Position numbers and translations under genes: made by a program. DNA of 64,000 nucleotides from PWQG01 sp050486205. Lineage in GTDB: Bacteria > Pseudomonadota > Gammaproteobacteria > Pseudomonadales > Pseudohongiellaceae. The DNA lies in NCBI GenBank assembly GCA_050486205.1, contig JBJHCW010000004.1, forward strand, positions 248,001 through 312,000, given 5' to 3'. Below are positions 41,225-50,302 of the stretch, in pieces. The first letter of the stretch is position 1. Every line of letters begins with the position of its first letter. The notes below the pieces were generated by a model, which was not told the origin of the DNA, searched no databases, and was given only the letters and a program-made list of their open reading frames with translations.

Positions 41225-42454
41225 ATGCTTGACATAACGCGGCGACAGCAGACTGTTCTCAAGGCATTTGGTCTGGTATTGATGTTGTCCCTGGGGGCCG
41301 GGGGCGTTCGGGCTGATAATAACGCGCTCTGGCAATCAACGCTGGAGCAGGCCAGGGGTAGCCAGGTCTATCTCAATGCCTGGGGCGGCAACGATGCGGT
41401 CAATGGTTATCTGCGCTGGGCGGCCGATGAGCTGCGCAGCCGATACGATATCCGACTGACCCATGTGCGGGTGGCAAGCACGGGTGATGTGGTAAGTCGC
41501 GTGCTTGCGGAAAAAGCAGCCGGCAGGAACAACAATGGCAGCGTTGATCTTGTCTGGATCAATGGCGAGAACTTCCGCACCATGAAACAGCAGGACCTGC
41601 TGCTGGGGCCCTGGACCGAAACTCTGCCAAACTACCGGTACGTGGATGAAGAGAACAAACCCAGCGTATTGGTTGATTTCTCAACTCCGGTTGAGCATCT
41701 TCAGATGCCCTGGGGCATGGCGCAGCTGGTGTTCTATCATGATACTGCCAGACTGGCTGACCCACCGCGATCCATGAGGGCGCTGTTGGATTACGCCAGG
41801 GTCAATCCGGGGCGTGTCAGTTACCCGGCACCACCGGATTTCCACGGCACCACTTTTCTCAAGCAGGCGCTGATAGAGTTGAGTGATGACAAGGCGTTTC
41901 TGTATCGCCCGGCGTCGGAAGCCGATGTTGATGCCCGACTTGCTCCGCTCTGGTCATATCTGGATGAGTTGCATCAGGTAGCCTGGCAGCGCGGCGCACG
42001 CTTTCCCGTAGATGGTCCACGAATGAAACAGATGCTCAGTGACGGTGAGTTGCACATCGCTTTTTCGTTCAATCCTGCCGAAGCCGTCAACGGTATAAAT
42101 ACCGGTGAGCTGCCCGATACGGTGCGCAGTTATGTGCATGACGGTGGTACCGTGGGCAACACACACTTCCTGGCCATTCCCTACAATGCCAGTGCCCCGG
42201 CTGCCGCCCGAGTGGTGAGTAATTTTCTCTTGTCTCCGGAGGCGCAGGCCCGGAAAGCCAGTGCGTCCGTCTGGGGCGACCCGACTGTGCTGGCTGTTGA
42301 TCGACTGCCAGTCGGGCAGCAGCAATTGTTTGATCAGGCGGATCGTCACCCGGCGATGCCCGGGCCCGAGGCGCTCGCACAGGTTCTACTGGAGCCCGAT
42401 GCCACTTGGGTTAGAATTCTGGAACGGGAGTGGCAAAGGCGTTACGCGCGATGA
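41225..42454 (+). CDS. ynjB: ABC importer substrate-binding protein YnjB
   Basis: This 409-residue periplasmic protein has a signal peptide (VLMLSLGAGGVRADN) and the YnjB pattern AWGGNDAVNGYLRWAADELR, VDLVWINGENFRTMKQQDLL, PWGMAQLVFYHDTARL. It is related to thiamine/iron-type binding proteins. The substrate of the Ynj system is not established. Its TGA overlaps the ynjC ATG by ATGA. Confidence 0.88.
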   Translation: MLDITRRQQTVLKAFGLVLMLSLGAGGVRADNNALWQSTLEQARGSQVYLNAWGGNDAVNGYLRWAADELRSRYDIRLTHVRVASTGDVVSRVLAEKAAGRNNNGSVDLVWINGENFRTMKQQDLLLGPWTETLPNYRYVDEENKPSVLVDFSTPVEHLQMPWGMAQLVFYHDTARLADPPRSMRALLDYARVNPGRVSYPAPPDFHGTTFLKQALIELSDDKAFLYRPASEADVDARLAPLWSYLDELHQVAWQRGARFPVDGPRMKQMLSDGELHIAFSFNPAEAVNGINTGELPDTVRSYVHDGGTVGNTHFLAIPYNASAPAAARVVSNFLLSPEAQARKASASVWGDPTVLAVDRLPVGQQQLFDQADRHPAMPGPEALAQVLLEPDATWVRILEREWQRRYAR

Positions 42455-44187
42455 CGCAAACGCTGTCCCGTCCCGGCATGGACCCATTGCGTTCAATGCT
42501 GCAACTGTTTCCCGGGGTCACGGCGGCACTGTTCATACTGCCTGTGCTCATGGGCCTGGTGGGTACCTGGCTGCCGGCATTTGGCTATATGCCCAGCATC
42601 GGTGAAAACACTTTCAGTCTGAATCCCTGGCGGGAACTCGTCAGTTATCCGGGTCTTGGTAACGCGCTGGGGATATCCATGCTGACGGCTTGGGGAGCCA
42701 TGTTACTCTCTTTGATGATCAGTTGCGCGTTGCTGGCAATGTGCTGGCAAAGCGCCACCCTTGATTATCTGTATCGCTCTCTGCCGGCACTGCTTGCCGT
42801 ACCACATGCTGCGTTTGCTATTGGCATTGTCGCACTGCTCGCCCCTGGAGGTTGGCTGTTGCGGCTTTTGAGTCCCTGGGCCACTGGTCTGGATGCACCG
42901 CCTTTTTTTTCTCTGGTTAATGACCCTCACGGTTTCGGTCTGTTGCTGGTGTTGACCCTCAAGGAACTGCCTTTTGTCCTGTTCATGGCCTTTGTGTTTC
43001 TTGCACAGTTGCCTGTGGATCGTACTTTGAAGATTTGCCGCAGCATGGGGTATCGAGACAAAACAACCTGGTGGCGTGTCATCATTCCCCAACTGTTGCC
43101 GAAGTTGCGCCTGCCCCTGTTTGCCGTGCTTGCCTATGGCCTGTCTGTGGTAGATGTTGCCATAATTGCCGGGCCCAACACGCCAGCATCATTATCCGTA
43201 TTGATTGATCGTATGTTCAGACATCCGGAAGTCGCCATGCGATTGACTGGAAGTGCGGCAGCCACCTCCCTGCTGATGCTGACAATTGCCAGCGTGATGC
43301 TTTGGGTAGTCTGTGAAAGACTCTTTCTGCGCTGGACTTCCTTTCGGGCTTCCGGAGGCACTCGTGGCAACTCCCGCAATATGGCTGTTTTGCCCATGCA
43401 GGCACTTGCCTGGCTGGTGTTGGCTGTGACTGCGTTGGCTTTCTTGGTACTGGTATTGTGGAGCTTCAGTTTCCGCTGGTCATTTCCGGATGCCCTGCCG
43501 GCCTCTTACAGTCTGCAGTTCTGGGAGCGTGGCTGGCAGCAGCTGGCAACGCCGCTGTGGTACACACTGAGTACCGGGATTGCCGCGGCGCTGATCGGGT
43601 TGGTACTGGTTGTTGCCTGTCTGGAGCATGAGGTGACACTTGCCCGGCGTAGCGAGAGAAAACAGGGTGTTCGACTATTCTGGATAATCTACATACCACT
43701 TATCACACCACAGATTGCCTTTCTTTTTGGGGTTCAGGTGGTGCTCCTGCAGATCAACGCCTGGGGCAACTGGCTGAGTCTGCTTTGGATACATCTGGTG
43801 TTCGTCATACCCTACCTGTTTCTGAGTCTGTCCGGCCCGTACCGCAACTTTGATGATCGATATCTGCAGCAGGCGGCGCTGCTGTGTGGTTCGGAATGGT
43901 CGGCACTGTTGCGGGTGAAGTGGCCGATGTTGCTGCGGCCACTGCTGGCGGTTGTGGCTCTGGGATTTGCGGTCAGCGTGTCGCAGTATCTTGCAACCCT
44001 GTATATCGGAGCGGGTCGGTTTCCAACCGTCACCACAGAAACGGTTGCCATTGCCTCTGGCGGTGACCGGCGTCTGGTCGCCGTATTTGCAATTTTCCAG
44101 TGGTTGTTGCCGATGATTGTGTATTCCCTGGCTCTACTGATTCCATGGATATTATTTCGTAACCGAAAAGCCATGCAGGTGGGATGA
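42451..44187 (+). CDS. ynjC: ABC importer double permease YnjC
   Basis: This 578-residue inner-membrane protein is two fused permease halves, as in ThiP and FbpB. The first EAA loop lies around ICRSMGYRDKTTWWRVIIPQLLPKLRLP and the second around AALLCGSEWSALLRVKWPMLLRPLLAV. There are about twelve helices. ATG 42451 (ATGA overlap with ynjB) is preferred over GTG 42430. Confidence 0.9.
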   Translation: MTQTLSRPGMDPLRSMLQLFPGVTAALFILPVLMGLVGTWLPAFGYMPSIGENTFSLNPWRELVSYPGLGNALGISMLTAWGAMLLSLMISCALLAMCWQSATLDYLYRSLPALLAVPHAAFAIGIVALLAPGGWLLRLLSPWATGLDAPPFFSLVNDPHGFGLLLVLTLKELPFVLFMAFVFLAQLPVDRTLKICRSMGYRDKTTWWRVIIPQLLPKLRLPLFAVLAYGLSVVDVAIIAGPNTPASLSVLIDRMFRHPEVAMRLTGSAAATSLLMLTIASVMLWVVCERLFLRWTSFRASGGTRGNSRNMAVLPMQALAWLVLAVTALAFLVLVLWSFSFRWSFPDALPASYSLQFWERGWQQLATPLWYTLSTGIAAALIGLVLVVACLEHEVTLARRSERKQGVRLFWIIYIPLITPQIAFLFGVQVVLLQINAWGNWLSLLWIHLVFVIPYLFLSLSGPYRNFDDRYLQQAALLCGSEWSALLRVKWPMLLRPLLAVVALGFAVSVSQYLATLYIGAGRFPTVTTETVAIASGGDRRLVAVFAIFQWLLPMIVYSLALLIPWILFRNRKAMQVG

Positions 44188-44191
44188 ATTC

Positions 44192-44827
44192 ATGCTTGAG
44201 CTGAAAAAATTGAGAGTGTCCCTGCAGGACAGCCTGCTTTTTCCGGTTGTCGACCTGATGGTGGAGACCGGTGACCTGCTGGGTGTCATGGGCCCCAGTG
44301 GTTGTGGCAAATCCAGTCTGCTGGGCGCCATTGCCGGGAATCTGAGTGCAGTCTTCGCTATCGATGGCGATATTATGATCGATGGAGAATCGGTGAGAGG
44401 TTTGCCTGCATGGCAACGGCGCATCGGGCTACTGTATCAGGATGATCTTCTTTTTCCGCACATGAACGTGGAACAGAATCTTGCCTTTGCCCTGTCGTCG
44501 CAGACCAGAGGCAGGAAGCGCAGTACCTTGATAGACGAGGCGCTGAAGCAAGCCGGGTTGGCGAACTTCCAGAAGCGTGATATTGAAACGCTGTCCGGTG
44601 GTCAGCGAGCGAGAATCAGCCTGCTTCGCACACTGCTGGCCCAGCCTCGGGTTGTGCTTCTGGATGAACCGTTCAGTAAACTTGATCAGGAATTGCGGGA
44701 GCAGTTCCGTGACTGGGTATTTGATGCCTTGAGTGCCAGCCAGGCCACCGCGGTTCTGGTCAGCCATGATATCCAGGATTTTGGTGGGCACCGTATTTAC
44801 GAATTGCAGAAAGGGGAGATGCGCTGA
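44192..44827 (+). CDS. ynjD: ABC importer ATP-binding protein YnjD
   Basis: This 211-residue ATPase has Walker A GPSGCGKSSLLG, signature LSGGQRARISL, Walker B VVLLDEPFSKL and the switch histidine in VLVSHDIQDF. It is short, like E. coli YnjD. It starts 4 bases after ynjC, and its stop shares a base with the ynjF ATG. Confidence 0.9.
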   Translation: MLELKKLRVSLQDSLLFPVVDLMVETGDLLGVMGPSGCGKSSLLGAIAGNLSAVFAIDGDIMIDGESVRGLPAWQRRIGLLYQDDLLFPHMNVEQNLAFALSSQTRGRKRSTLIDEALKQAGLANFQKRDIETLSGGQRARISLLRTLLAQPRVVLLDEPFSKLDQELREQFRDWVFDALSASQATAVLVSHDIQDFGGHRIYELQKGEMR

Positions 44828-45438
44828 TGCTGGACCGTTACGTGCACCCACACCTGAAACCGCCACTGAAAGCCATGGCCCGGTCAGTCAGGAAATGTGG
44901 TGTCAGTGCCGACCAGGTGACTGTATACGGTTTCATGATCGGTCTACTTGCAGTGCCGTTCATCATACTGCAGCTTTATTGGGTGGCCCTGTTATTGATA
45001 ATTGTGAACCGCATTGCTGATGGCGTTGATGGTGAACTGGCCCGTCTGGATACCCCCAGCGATGCGGGTGGTTTTCTTGATATCACTCTGGACTTCATTT
45101 TCTATCAGGCAATAGTGTTTGCCTTCGGGCTGGCTGATCCGGCCAACACATTCTGGGCACTGTTGCTGATGTTGTCCTTTGTGGGCACCGGAGTGAGTTT
45201 TCTGGCCTTCGCTGTCATGGCCGAGAGACACAAGATCACCAGCGTGGACTATCCGAACAAGTCACTCCATTATCTGAACGGGTTGGCCGAAGGCACGGAG
45301 ACCATTGCTGTGTTTATCGCCTTCTGCCTTTGGCCACAGTATTTCCCGTGGATTGCAGGGATCTTTGCGGCCGTGTGTTTCGTGACTGCGGCTTCCCGCA
45401 TCCGGTTCGCCTATGTCACGCTGCGCCGATCACCGTAA
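44827..45438 (+). CDS. ynjF: CDP-alcohol phosphatidyltransferase family protein YnjF
   Basis: This 203-residue membrane protein has the CDP-alcohol phosphotransferase motif DGVDGELARLD..GGFLDITLD (Dx2DGx2AR, then Gx3Dx3D). About six helices. The reaction would transfer a phosphoalcohol from a CDP-linked donor; the acceptor is unknown. The ynjBCD-ynjF order matches E. coli except that the sulfurtransferase ynjE is missing. Confidence 0.85.
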   Translation: MLDRYVHPHLKPPLKAMARSVRKCGVSADQVTVYGFMIGLLAVPFIILQLYWVALLLIIVNRIADGVDGELARLDTPSDAGGFLDITLDFIFYQAIVFAFGLADPANTFWALLLMLSFVGTGVSFLAFAVMAERHKITSVDYPNKSLHYLNGLAEGTETIAVFIAFCLWPQYFPWIAGIFAAVCFVTAASRIRFAYVTLRRSP

Positions 45439-45567
45439 TGAGACCGCTGATCAGGCGCGCCGTCAATCAGTATGCCCCAGTCTGTCCACCTGATTGCAGA
45501 GATGAGAGAGTCGGCACAGTGCCACCGTTCTGTTATGGTGCTGCTTTACCCCAGTGAGGAGGCAACA

Positions 45568-46518
45568 ATGAAGCACATCACACTTGCCAATGGTGACCGC
45601 ATGCCCATGCTGGGTCTGGGCACCTGGAAGGCCGACGAAGAAACTGTCTACGAGGCCGTCACCGAAGCGGTGCGGGCAGGTTATCGCCACATAGACTGTG
45701 CCGCCATCTATGGCAACGAGGCAGCTATCGGCCGTGCACTGACGGCCGTGATACGCGAAGGTGTGGTAAAGCGAGAGGAGCTGTGGATCACCTCCAAGCT
45801 CTGGAACAATGCCCACAAGGAGAAAGACGTGAGGCCGGCCCTGCAGCGGACACTGGATGATTTGCAACTCGAGTGGCTGGACCTGTACCTGATTCACTGG
45901 CCGGTGGTGTTCCGTCCCGATGTCACATTTCCCGAGTCAGACGAGGGTTATCTGAGTCTGGACGAAGTGCCAATCATCGAAACCTGGCGCGCGCTTGAAG
46001 CCTGCGTTGATGAAGGCCTGACTCGAAATATCGGCATATCCAATTTCAGTGTCCGGAAGCTGGAGCGTCTGCTCGATCAATGCCGGATTCGCCCGGTAGC
46101 CAATCAGGTGGAGATGCACCCTGTTTTGCAGCAGCCGGCTCTGAAGGCATTCTGTGACGAACACGGTATCGCGGTGACCGCGTATTCGCCCCTGGGCTCG
46201 ACCGATCGCCCCGTTCGCATGCGTGCTGATGATGAACCGGATCTGATGGCGCTGGAGCCCGTCCGCGACATTGCTTCAGCGCACAATGCAACGCCCGCCC
46301 AGATTTTGCTCGCCTGGGCCATCAATCGAGGTACCGCGACGATTCCCAAATCGGCTGATCCCGGCCGCCTGCGGGAGAACCTGGCGGCTGCTGACATCGA
46401 GTTGACGGGCACGGAGATGGCGCGCATACAGGCCCTGGACCAGCACCGGCGCCTGTTGACCGGCGCGATCTGGAAAGGACCCTATAATCTGCAGAACCTG
46501 TGGGACGAGGGGGCGTGA
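45568..46518 (+). CDS. Aldo/keto reductase
   Basis: This 316-residue AKR has the full catalytic tetrad Asp43, Tyr48, Lys77 and His110 (DCAAIYGNE, ITSKLW, LIHWP) and the NADPH loop near IPKSADPGRLREN. It is a cytoplasmic carbonyl reductase. ATG 45568 has a strong TGAGGAGG site; the frame is open upstream without family match. It is convergent with DUF3179, 8 bases stop to stop. Confidence 0.9.
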   Translation: MKHITLANGDRMPMLGLGTWKADEETVYEAVTEAVRAGYRHIDCAAIYGNEAAIGRALTAVIREGVVKREELWITSKLWNNAHKEKDVRPALQRTLDDLQLEWLDLYLIHWPVVFRPDVTFPESDEGYLSLDEVPIIETWRALEACVDEGLTRNIGISNFSVRKLERLLDQCRIRPVANQVEMHPVLQQPALKAFCDEHGIAVTAYSPLGSTDRPVRMRADDEPDLMALEPVRDIASAHNATPAQILLAWAINRGTATIPKSADPGRLRENLAAADIELTGTEMARIQALDQHRRLLTGAIWKGPYNLQNLWDEGA

Positions 46519-46526
46519 AAAGCGCG

Positions 46527-47522
46527 TCATTCAACGTTACGAATGGCGCCATTTTCGGTATATAAAACGCCGCCCGGATTGAAGGCAAAAAACGCAAAGG
46601 AGAACGTCACCAGATAAGGTATATCCTCGCCATCTTTATGCACAACAACATTGCCCACGTCCTCGCCGCGATCGATGCGCTGATGGCCCAGTGCCGTTCG
46701 CTGTCCGGGCTCCCAATCCACATTCATGCCGTCGTGTGTCAGGCGCCCCTCTTTCATCAGGAGCGGCAACGCAAAGGCCACATCATCTATCGCAACCACA
46801 CGCATCATGGGAGGTACACCTTGTGGCAGACGCCCGCGGAAGAGAAAAGGCGCCGCTGCCTGGTCATAACCTGCATAGGGGTTACGGCCGTAATCCCGGG
46901 CACGGGGATTGTTGGGCACAAGCACCTCGCCCGAGGGGGCACGGTCGCGGTAATTCGCCAGCGATTCCAGGCGTGAGGCCAGTATGATCAACTCGTCCCC
47001 GACATACTCGCCAACAATACCCTGCCCGCCGTACTGCTGCCACCAGCTTTCGCTCTGGCGATCGTACATGATCAGGTCCGAGTGTCTCAGATTGCCGGTG
47101 GTGCCAAAATCCAGCACACGACCGTCATGGCGGCGGTCGAAAACCACCGAGGTATTACACAGGGGGCAATAGGTGACGGCAATGGGAACACCGCCGAGTT
47201 CATCATTGACAATTTCATGCCAGGTCAGTACCCGCAACGGGTAGGCGCGGGCCTCACCGTTGATGATCACACCAACAACCGGTTCCATGGGATCAGCCTC
47301 TGTGTAGTCACTTACCGCTACAAACACGGGGTTGTCTATTGACGGAATTCCATCCTTTCCCGGCCCGCCGGAAATCACCTCTGACAGATCGATTTCGGTA
47401 CGGGAAAAATCAGTTATCGGCCATTCCCGGGTATCAAACGCTACGGGTTGCGATTGAACTTCATACGGGTTTGTGCAGCCCGCCAGGATCAGTGATGTGA
47501 GTAGCACTACGGTGAATCGCAT
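46527..47522 (-). CDS. DUF3179 lipoprotein with CxxC
   Basis: This 331-residue protein has a lipobox LAGC (Cys16) and the DUF3179 core: GEARAYPLRVLTWHEIVND, VTYCPLCNTSVVF with Cys119 and Cys122, NLRHSDLIMYDRQSESWWQQ. It is a membrane-anchored periplasmic or outer-membrane protein of unknown function; the CxxC and pattern suggest redox or metal chemistry. The start MRFTVVLL at 47522 has an AGGGGG site. A weaker copy of the neighbouring ECF promoter faces it from a shared palindrome at 47576-47587. Confidence 0.85.
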   Translation of the reverse strand: MRFTVVLLTSLILAGCTNPYEVQSQPVAFDTREWPITDFSRTEIDLSEVISGGPGKDGIPSIDNPVFVAVSDYTEADPMEPVVGVIINGEARAYPLRVLTWHEIVNDELGGVPIAVTYCPLCNTSVVFDRRHDGRVLDFGTTGNLRHSDLIMYDRQSESWWQQYGGQGIVGEYVGDELIILASRLESLANYRDRAPSGEVLVPNNPRARDYGRNPYAGYDQAAAPFLFRGRLPQGVPPMMRVVAIDDVAFALPLLMKEGRLTHDGMNVDWEPGQRTALGHQRIDRGEDVGNVVVHKDGEDIPYLVTFSFAFFAFNPGGVLYTENGAIRNVE

Positions 47523-47555
47523 GGGAGCCCCCTGCTGACTGATGTACAAACTGAG

Positions 47556-47580
47556 GACTGCAAACGTCCGGTTTTGTTAC
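47556..47580 (-). promoter_or_regulatory. Weak ECF-type promoter facing DUF3179
   Basis: On the minus strand GTAACA (47580-47575) is followed after 13 bases by GCAGTC (47561-47556), a 4-of-6 match to the CGCGTC seen in the three stronger sites. Transcription would begin about 25-30 bases before the gene's start. The -35 shares the palindrome GTTACATGTAAC with the divergent TonB-receptor promoter. Confidence 0.4.
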
Positions 47581-47581
47581 A

Positions 47582-47607
47582 TGTAACAGCCGCAAACCTG
47601 GCGCGTC
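47582..47607 (+). promoter_or_regulatory. ECF-type promoter of the TonB receptor gene
   Basis: TGTAACA (47582-47588) is followed after 13 bases by CGCGTC (47602-47607), the same pattern as upstream of the sigma gene and the NPC cytochrome gene. It lies about 70 bases before the GTG start. Confidence 0.65.
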
Positions 47608-47675
47608 TGTCTCTTGAATGTCTGTCTCTGGAGCGTAGATCAAGATCTTGCAGACACTGGTTTTGGAGAATTGAA

Positions 47676-50156
47676 GTGAAGAAACTTGTGATTGGACTGG
47701 GCATGACGCTGGGTGTTGTGTCATCTCCCGGCACCGGCGTTGCTCAGCAGGATGAGGGTGCAGCCGATATTGAGACGCTTGTGGTCATCGGTCAGCGAGG
47801 TCAGGCCCGCTCGGCGCTGGATTCGGCGGCGCCGGTTGATGTCTTCACAGGGACCGATCTGGCGAGCATGAGTGCGATGGGTAACGAACTGGGGGAGGCA
47901 CTTGCCACCATCGCTTCGTCATTCAGTTTTCCGCGGCAGTCCAACTCGGTCACCTCCGATCATATCCGTGGTGCTCGCCTGCGCAATCTGGGGCCTGATC
48001 AGGTGTTGGTCCTGGTCAATGGAAAACGGCGCCACCCCTCTGCCGTGGTCAACGACAACACCACTTTCGGCAAGGGCAGCAATGCGTTCGATTTCAACAC
48101 CATTCCATTGTCGGCCGTGAAGCGCGTGGAAATACTGCGCGACGGTGCCAGTGCACAATACGGCTCCGATGCAATTGCCGGGGTGATCAACATAGTTCTC
48201 GAGGATGATCCTGACGGTGGTGACCTGACAGTCGGTTCAGGTGTGCATCTTTCGCATTCACCGATACGAAATCGTACAGACAGTGATGGGGAAACGTTTT
48301 TTGTTACGGGGAATCAGGGGTTTGGCCTGGGTGATGGCGGTTTTCTGCGTGCCGGTGGCGAATTGCGCACCCGTAACACCACAGACCGGGCAGGCCAGAA
48401 TCGGGTGCCTGCATTCGTGGCACCACCCACCGTGGACAACATCGCATTTCGCGGACAACGTACCAGTCGCTCGGGTGATCCTGAATCCGGGGAGGCTCGT
48501 CTCTGGATAAACGGTGGTCACCAGGTCGACGAACAGAGCACATTGTATCTCAATGGGACGTGGTTGCAGCAGGACACCGAGGGCGCGGTACTGTTTCGCC
48601 ATCCCGACTCCAATCAGAACGTGCGCGCACTGTTCCCAGATGGCACCTTGCCGGTCACAACGGGAGACAACCGCGACATTGGTCTGGCGGCGGGTATTGT
48701 TTCCGTGCTGGCGGGTTGGCAGATTGACGCCGGTGCCACCTACGGGCGCAATCGCTTTGAATTTGGCGTAAGGAATTCCCTCAATCCGTCCCTGGGCCCC
48801 GACAGCCCAACACGGTTCAATTCCGGTAGTTTCCGCGTGGCGCAGTCAGGGATTCAGCTTGATGCGCACAGGAATCTTGTGCTTGAGGGGCGGCCTGTCA
48901 CGGTTGCTGCCGGTCTGGGCTACCGCCATGAAGAATACAGCAGTCGTCCGGGCGACATAGCATCCTACAGTGCCGGGAGCTTCAGGTTCACCGGTAATGT
49001 GACGCTGGAGGATGGCAGCATTGTGGGGTTGGAGGATCTGGTGGGTTTGCCCGATATTGGTGCGCAGGGAGCCAAGGGACTGACGCCAGCTGATGCCACC
49101 AATATTGATCGTGACTTGTTCAGCGTTTACGTCGATGTGTCCTCGCAACTGACCGACAGACTCTTTGCCGCTGCAGCAGCGCGCTGGGAAGAGTATGACG
49201 ATTTTGGTGGCACACTGACAGGCAAGCTCAGTGGCAGCTATCGACTCACACCAGCCCTGGCAGTGCGGGGTTCGGTCTCCAACAGTTTTCGTGCACCGAC
49301 GCTCAGTCAACTGGCATGGTCTCGCAGTGACAATACCTTCGACCGGACCAGTTTCGAGCGTATTTCGTCCCGATTGGTGCGTACCGACTCGGCCATTGGC
49401 CAGGCATTGGGTGTCGAAACATTGGCTGAAGAGAGCGCTGTCAACTATTCCCTGGGTTTCACGATGCAGGCTTTTGAACGACTGTGGTTTACACTGGATG
49501 CTTTCCGGATCGACATTGATGACCGTATCGGCATTTCTGAAAGTCTTCAGGGTGAGGCGCTCATTGCCGCGGTGCAGGGCTTGCCGGGCGGTGAAGGTGT
49601 CCGTTCCGTCAGTTTTTTCACCAACGCTATTGATACGCGCAGCGAAGGTGTCGAACTGGTTGCGGACTGGAGTCGGCAATGGGGTCCGGGGAACTACAAC
49701 ATCAATGCGACCTACAGCTTTATTGATACCCGTATACGTCGTTTGCGTGATGCCCCGCCACAGTTGCAGCAGATTGATCCAGGTGCGCGTCTTTTCGAAT
49801 CCGGTGCACGCAACGTACTGACCACAGCCAGCCCCCGTCATCAGGGCGTGATCACCACCAGTTGGGAGGGCAATGACTGGCGGTTACTGTCCAGGGCCCG
49901 GCATTTCGGAACCGTGGAAAGGGACAGAGGATTTGCCGCCCAGCGATTCACACCTGACACACTGTTTGATCTCGCTGTCACCCGAACGCTGAGCAAGCAG
50001 TTGTCCATCACGGTCGGTGCCGATAACATTCTTGATCGCCGTGCCCAGCGCAGCCGTGATAGTCTTGATTTCGGCGGTAATTTCGCCTACGAAGTGATCA
50101 CGCCCGCGGGGGGCAATGGTCGTTTTCTCTACGCCAGTGCGCGCTATCGATTGTAA
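47676..50156 (+). CDS. TonB-dependent outer-membrane receptor
   Basis: This 826-residue protein starts at GTG 47676 (GGAG site) with a signal peptide to about GVAQQD, then a TonB box ETLVVIG (residues 33-39), the plug domain (VLVLVNGKRRHPSAVVNDNT, FNTIPLSAVKRVEILRDGASAQYGSDAIAGVINIVL) and a 22-strand barrel ending in GRFLYASARYRL. No N-terminal STN signalling domain is present, so it does not itself signal through a FecR-type anti-sigma. The ligand is unknown; the expression context (thiol and haem proteins under an ECF sigma) hints at a metal chelate or haem-like compound. Confidence 0.9.
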   Translation: MKKLVIGLGMTLGVVSSPGTGVAQQDEGAADIETLVVIGQRGQARSALDSAAPVDVFTGTDLASMSAMGNELGEALATIASSFSFPRQSNSVTSDHIRGARLRNLGPDQVLVLVNGKRRHPSAVVNDNTTFGKGSNAFDFNTIPLSAVKRVEILRDGASAQYGSDAIAGVINIVLEDDPDGGDLTVGSGVHLSHSPIRNRTDSDGETFFVTGNQGFGLGDGGFLRAGGELRTRNTTDRAGQNRVPAFVAPPTVDNIAFRGQRTSRSGDPESGEARLWINGGHQVDEQSTLYLNGTWLQQDTEGAVLFRHPDSNQNVRALFPDGTLPVTTGDNRDIGLAAGIVSVLAGWQIDAGATYGRNRFEFGVRNSLNPSLGPDSPTRFNSGSFRVAQSGIQLDAHRNLVLEGRPVTVAAGLGYRHEEYSSRPGDIASYSAGSFRFTGNVTLEDGSIVGLEDLVGLPDIGAQGAKGLTPADATNIDRDLFSVYVDVSSQLTDRLFAAAAARWEEYDDFGGTLTGKLSGSYRLTPALAVRGSVSNSFRAPTLSQLAWSRSDNTFDRTSFERISSRLVRTDSAIGQALGVETLAEESAVNYSLGFTMQAFERLWFTLDAFRIDIDDRIGISESLQGEALIAAVQGLPGGEGVRSVSFFTNAIDTRSEGVELVADWSRQWGPGNYNINATYSFIDTRIRRLRDAPPQLQQIDPGARLFESGARNVLTTASPRHQGVITTSWEGNDWRLLSRARHFGTVERDRGFAAQRFTPDTLFDLAVTRTLSKQLSITVGADNILDRRAQRSRDSLDFGGNFAYEVITPAGGNGRFLYASARYRL

Positions 50157-50201
50157 TTGGTCGGGTAGCACCATTCAGAAACTGTTAAAAACCGTAAGGT
50201 A

Positions 50202-50227
50202 TGAAACAAAGAGATCTGTGACGCGTC
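50202..50227 (+). promoter_or_regulatory. ECF-type promoter of the NPC-cytochrome operon
   Basis: TGAAACA (50202-50208) and CGCGTC (50222-50227) are 13 bases apart, matching the sites at the sigma and TonB-receptor genes. It lies about 75 bases before ATG 50303. Confidence 0.65.
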
Positions 50228-50302
50228 CCTGTAATGGAACGGGTCGATGTTGGCCAGCTGGTCAACTCGTCCTGCACAAGCCCTGATCAGGAGACAACAG
50301 CA

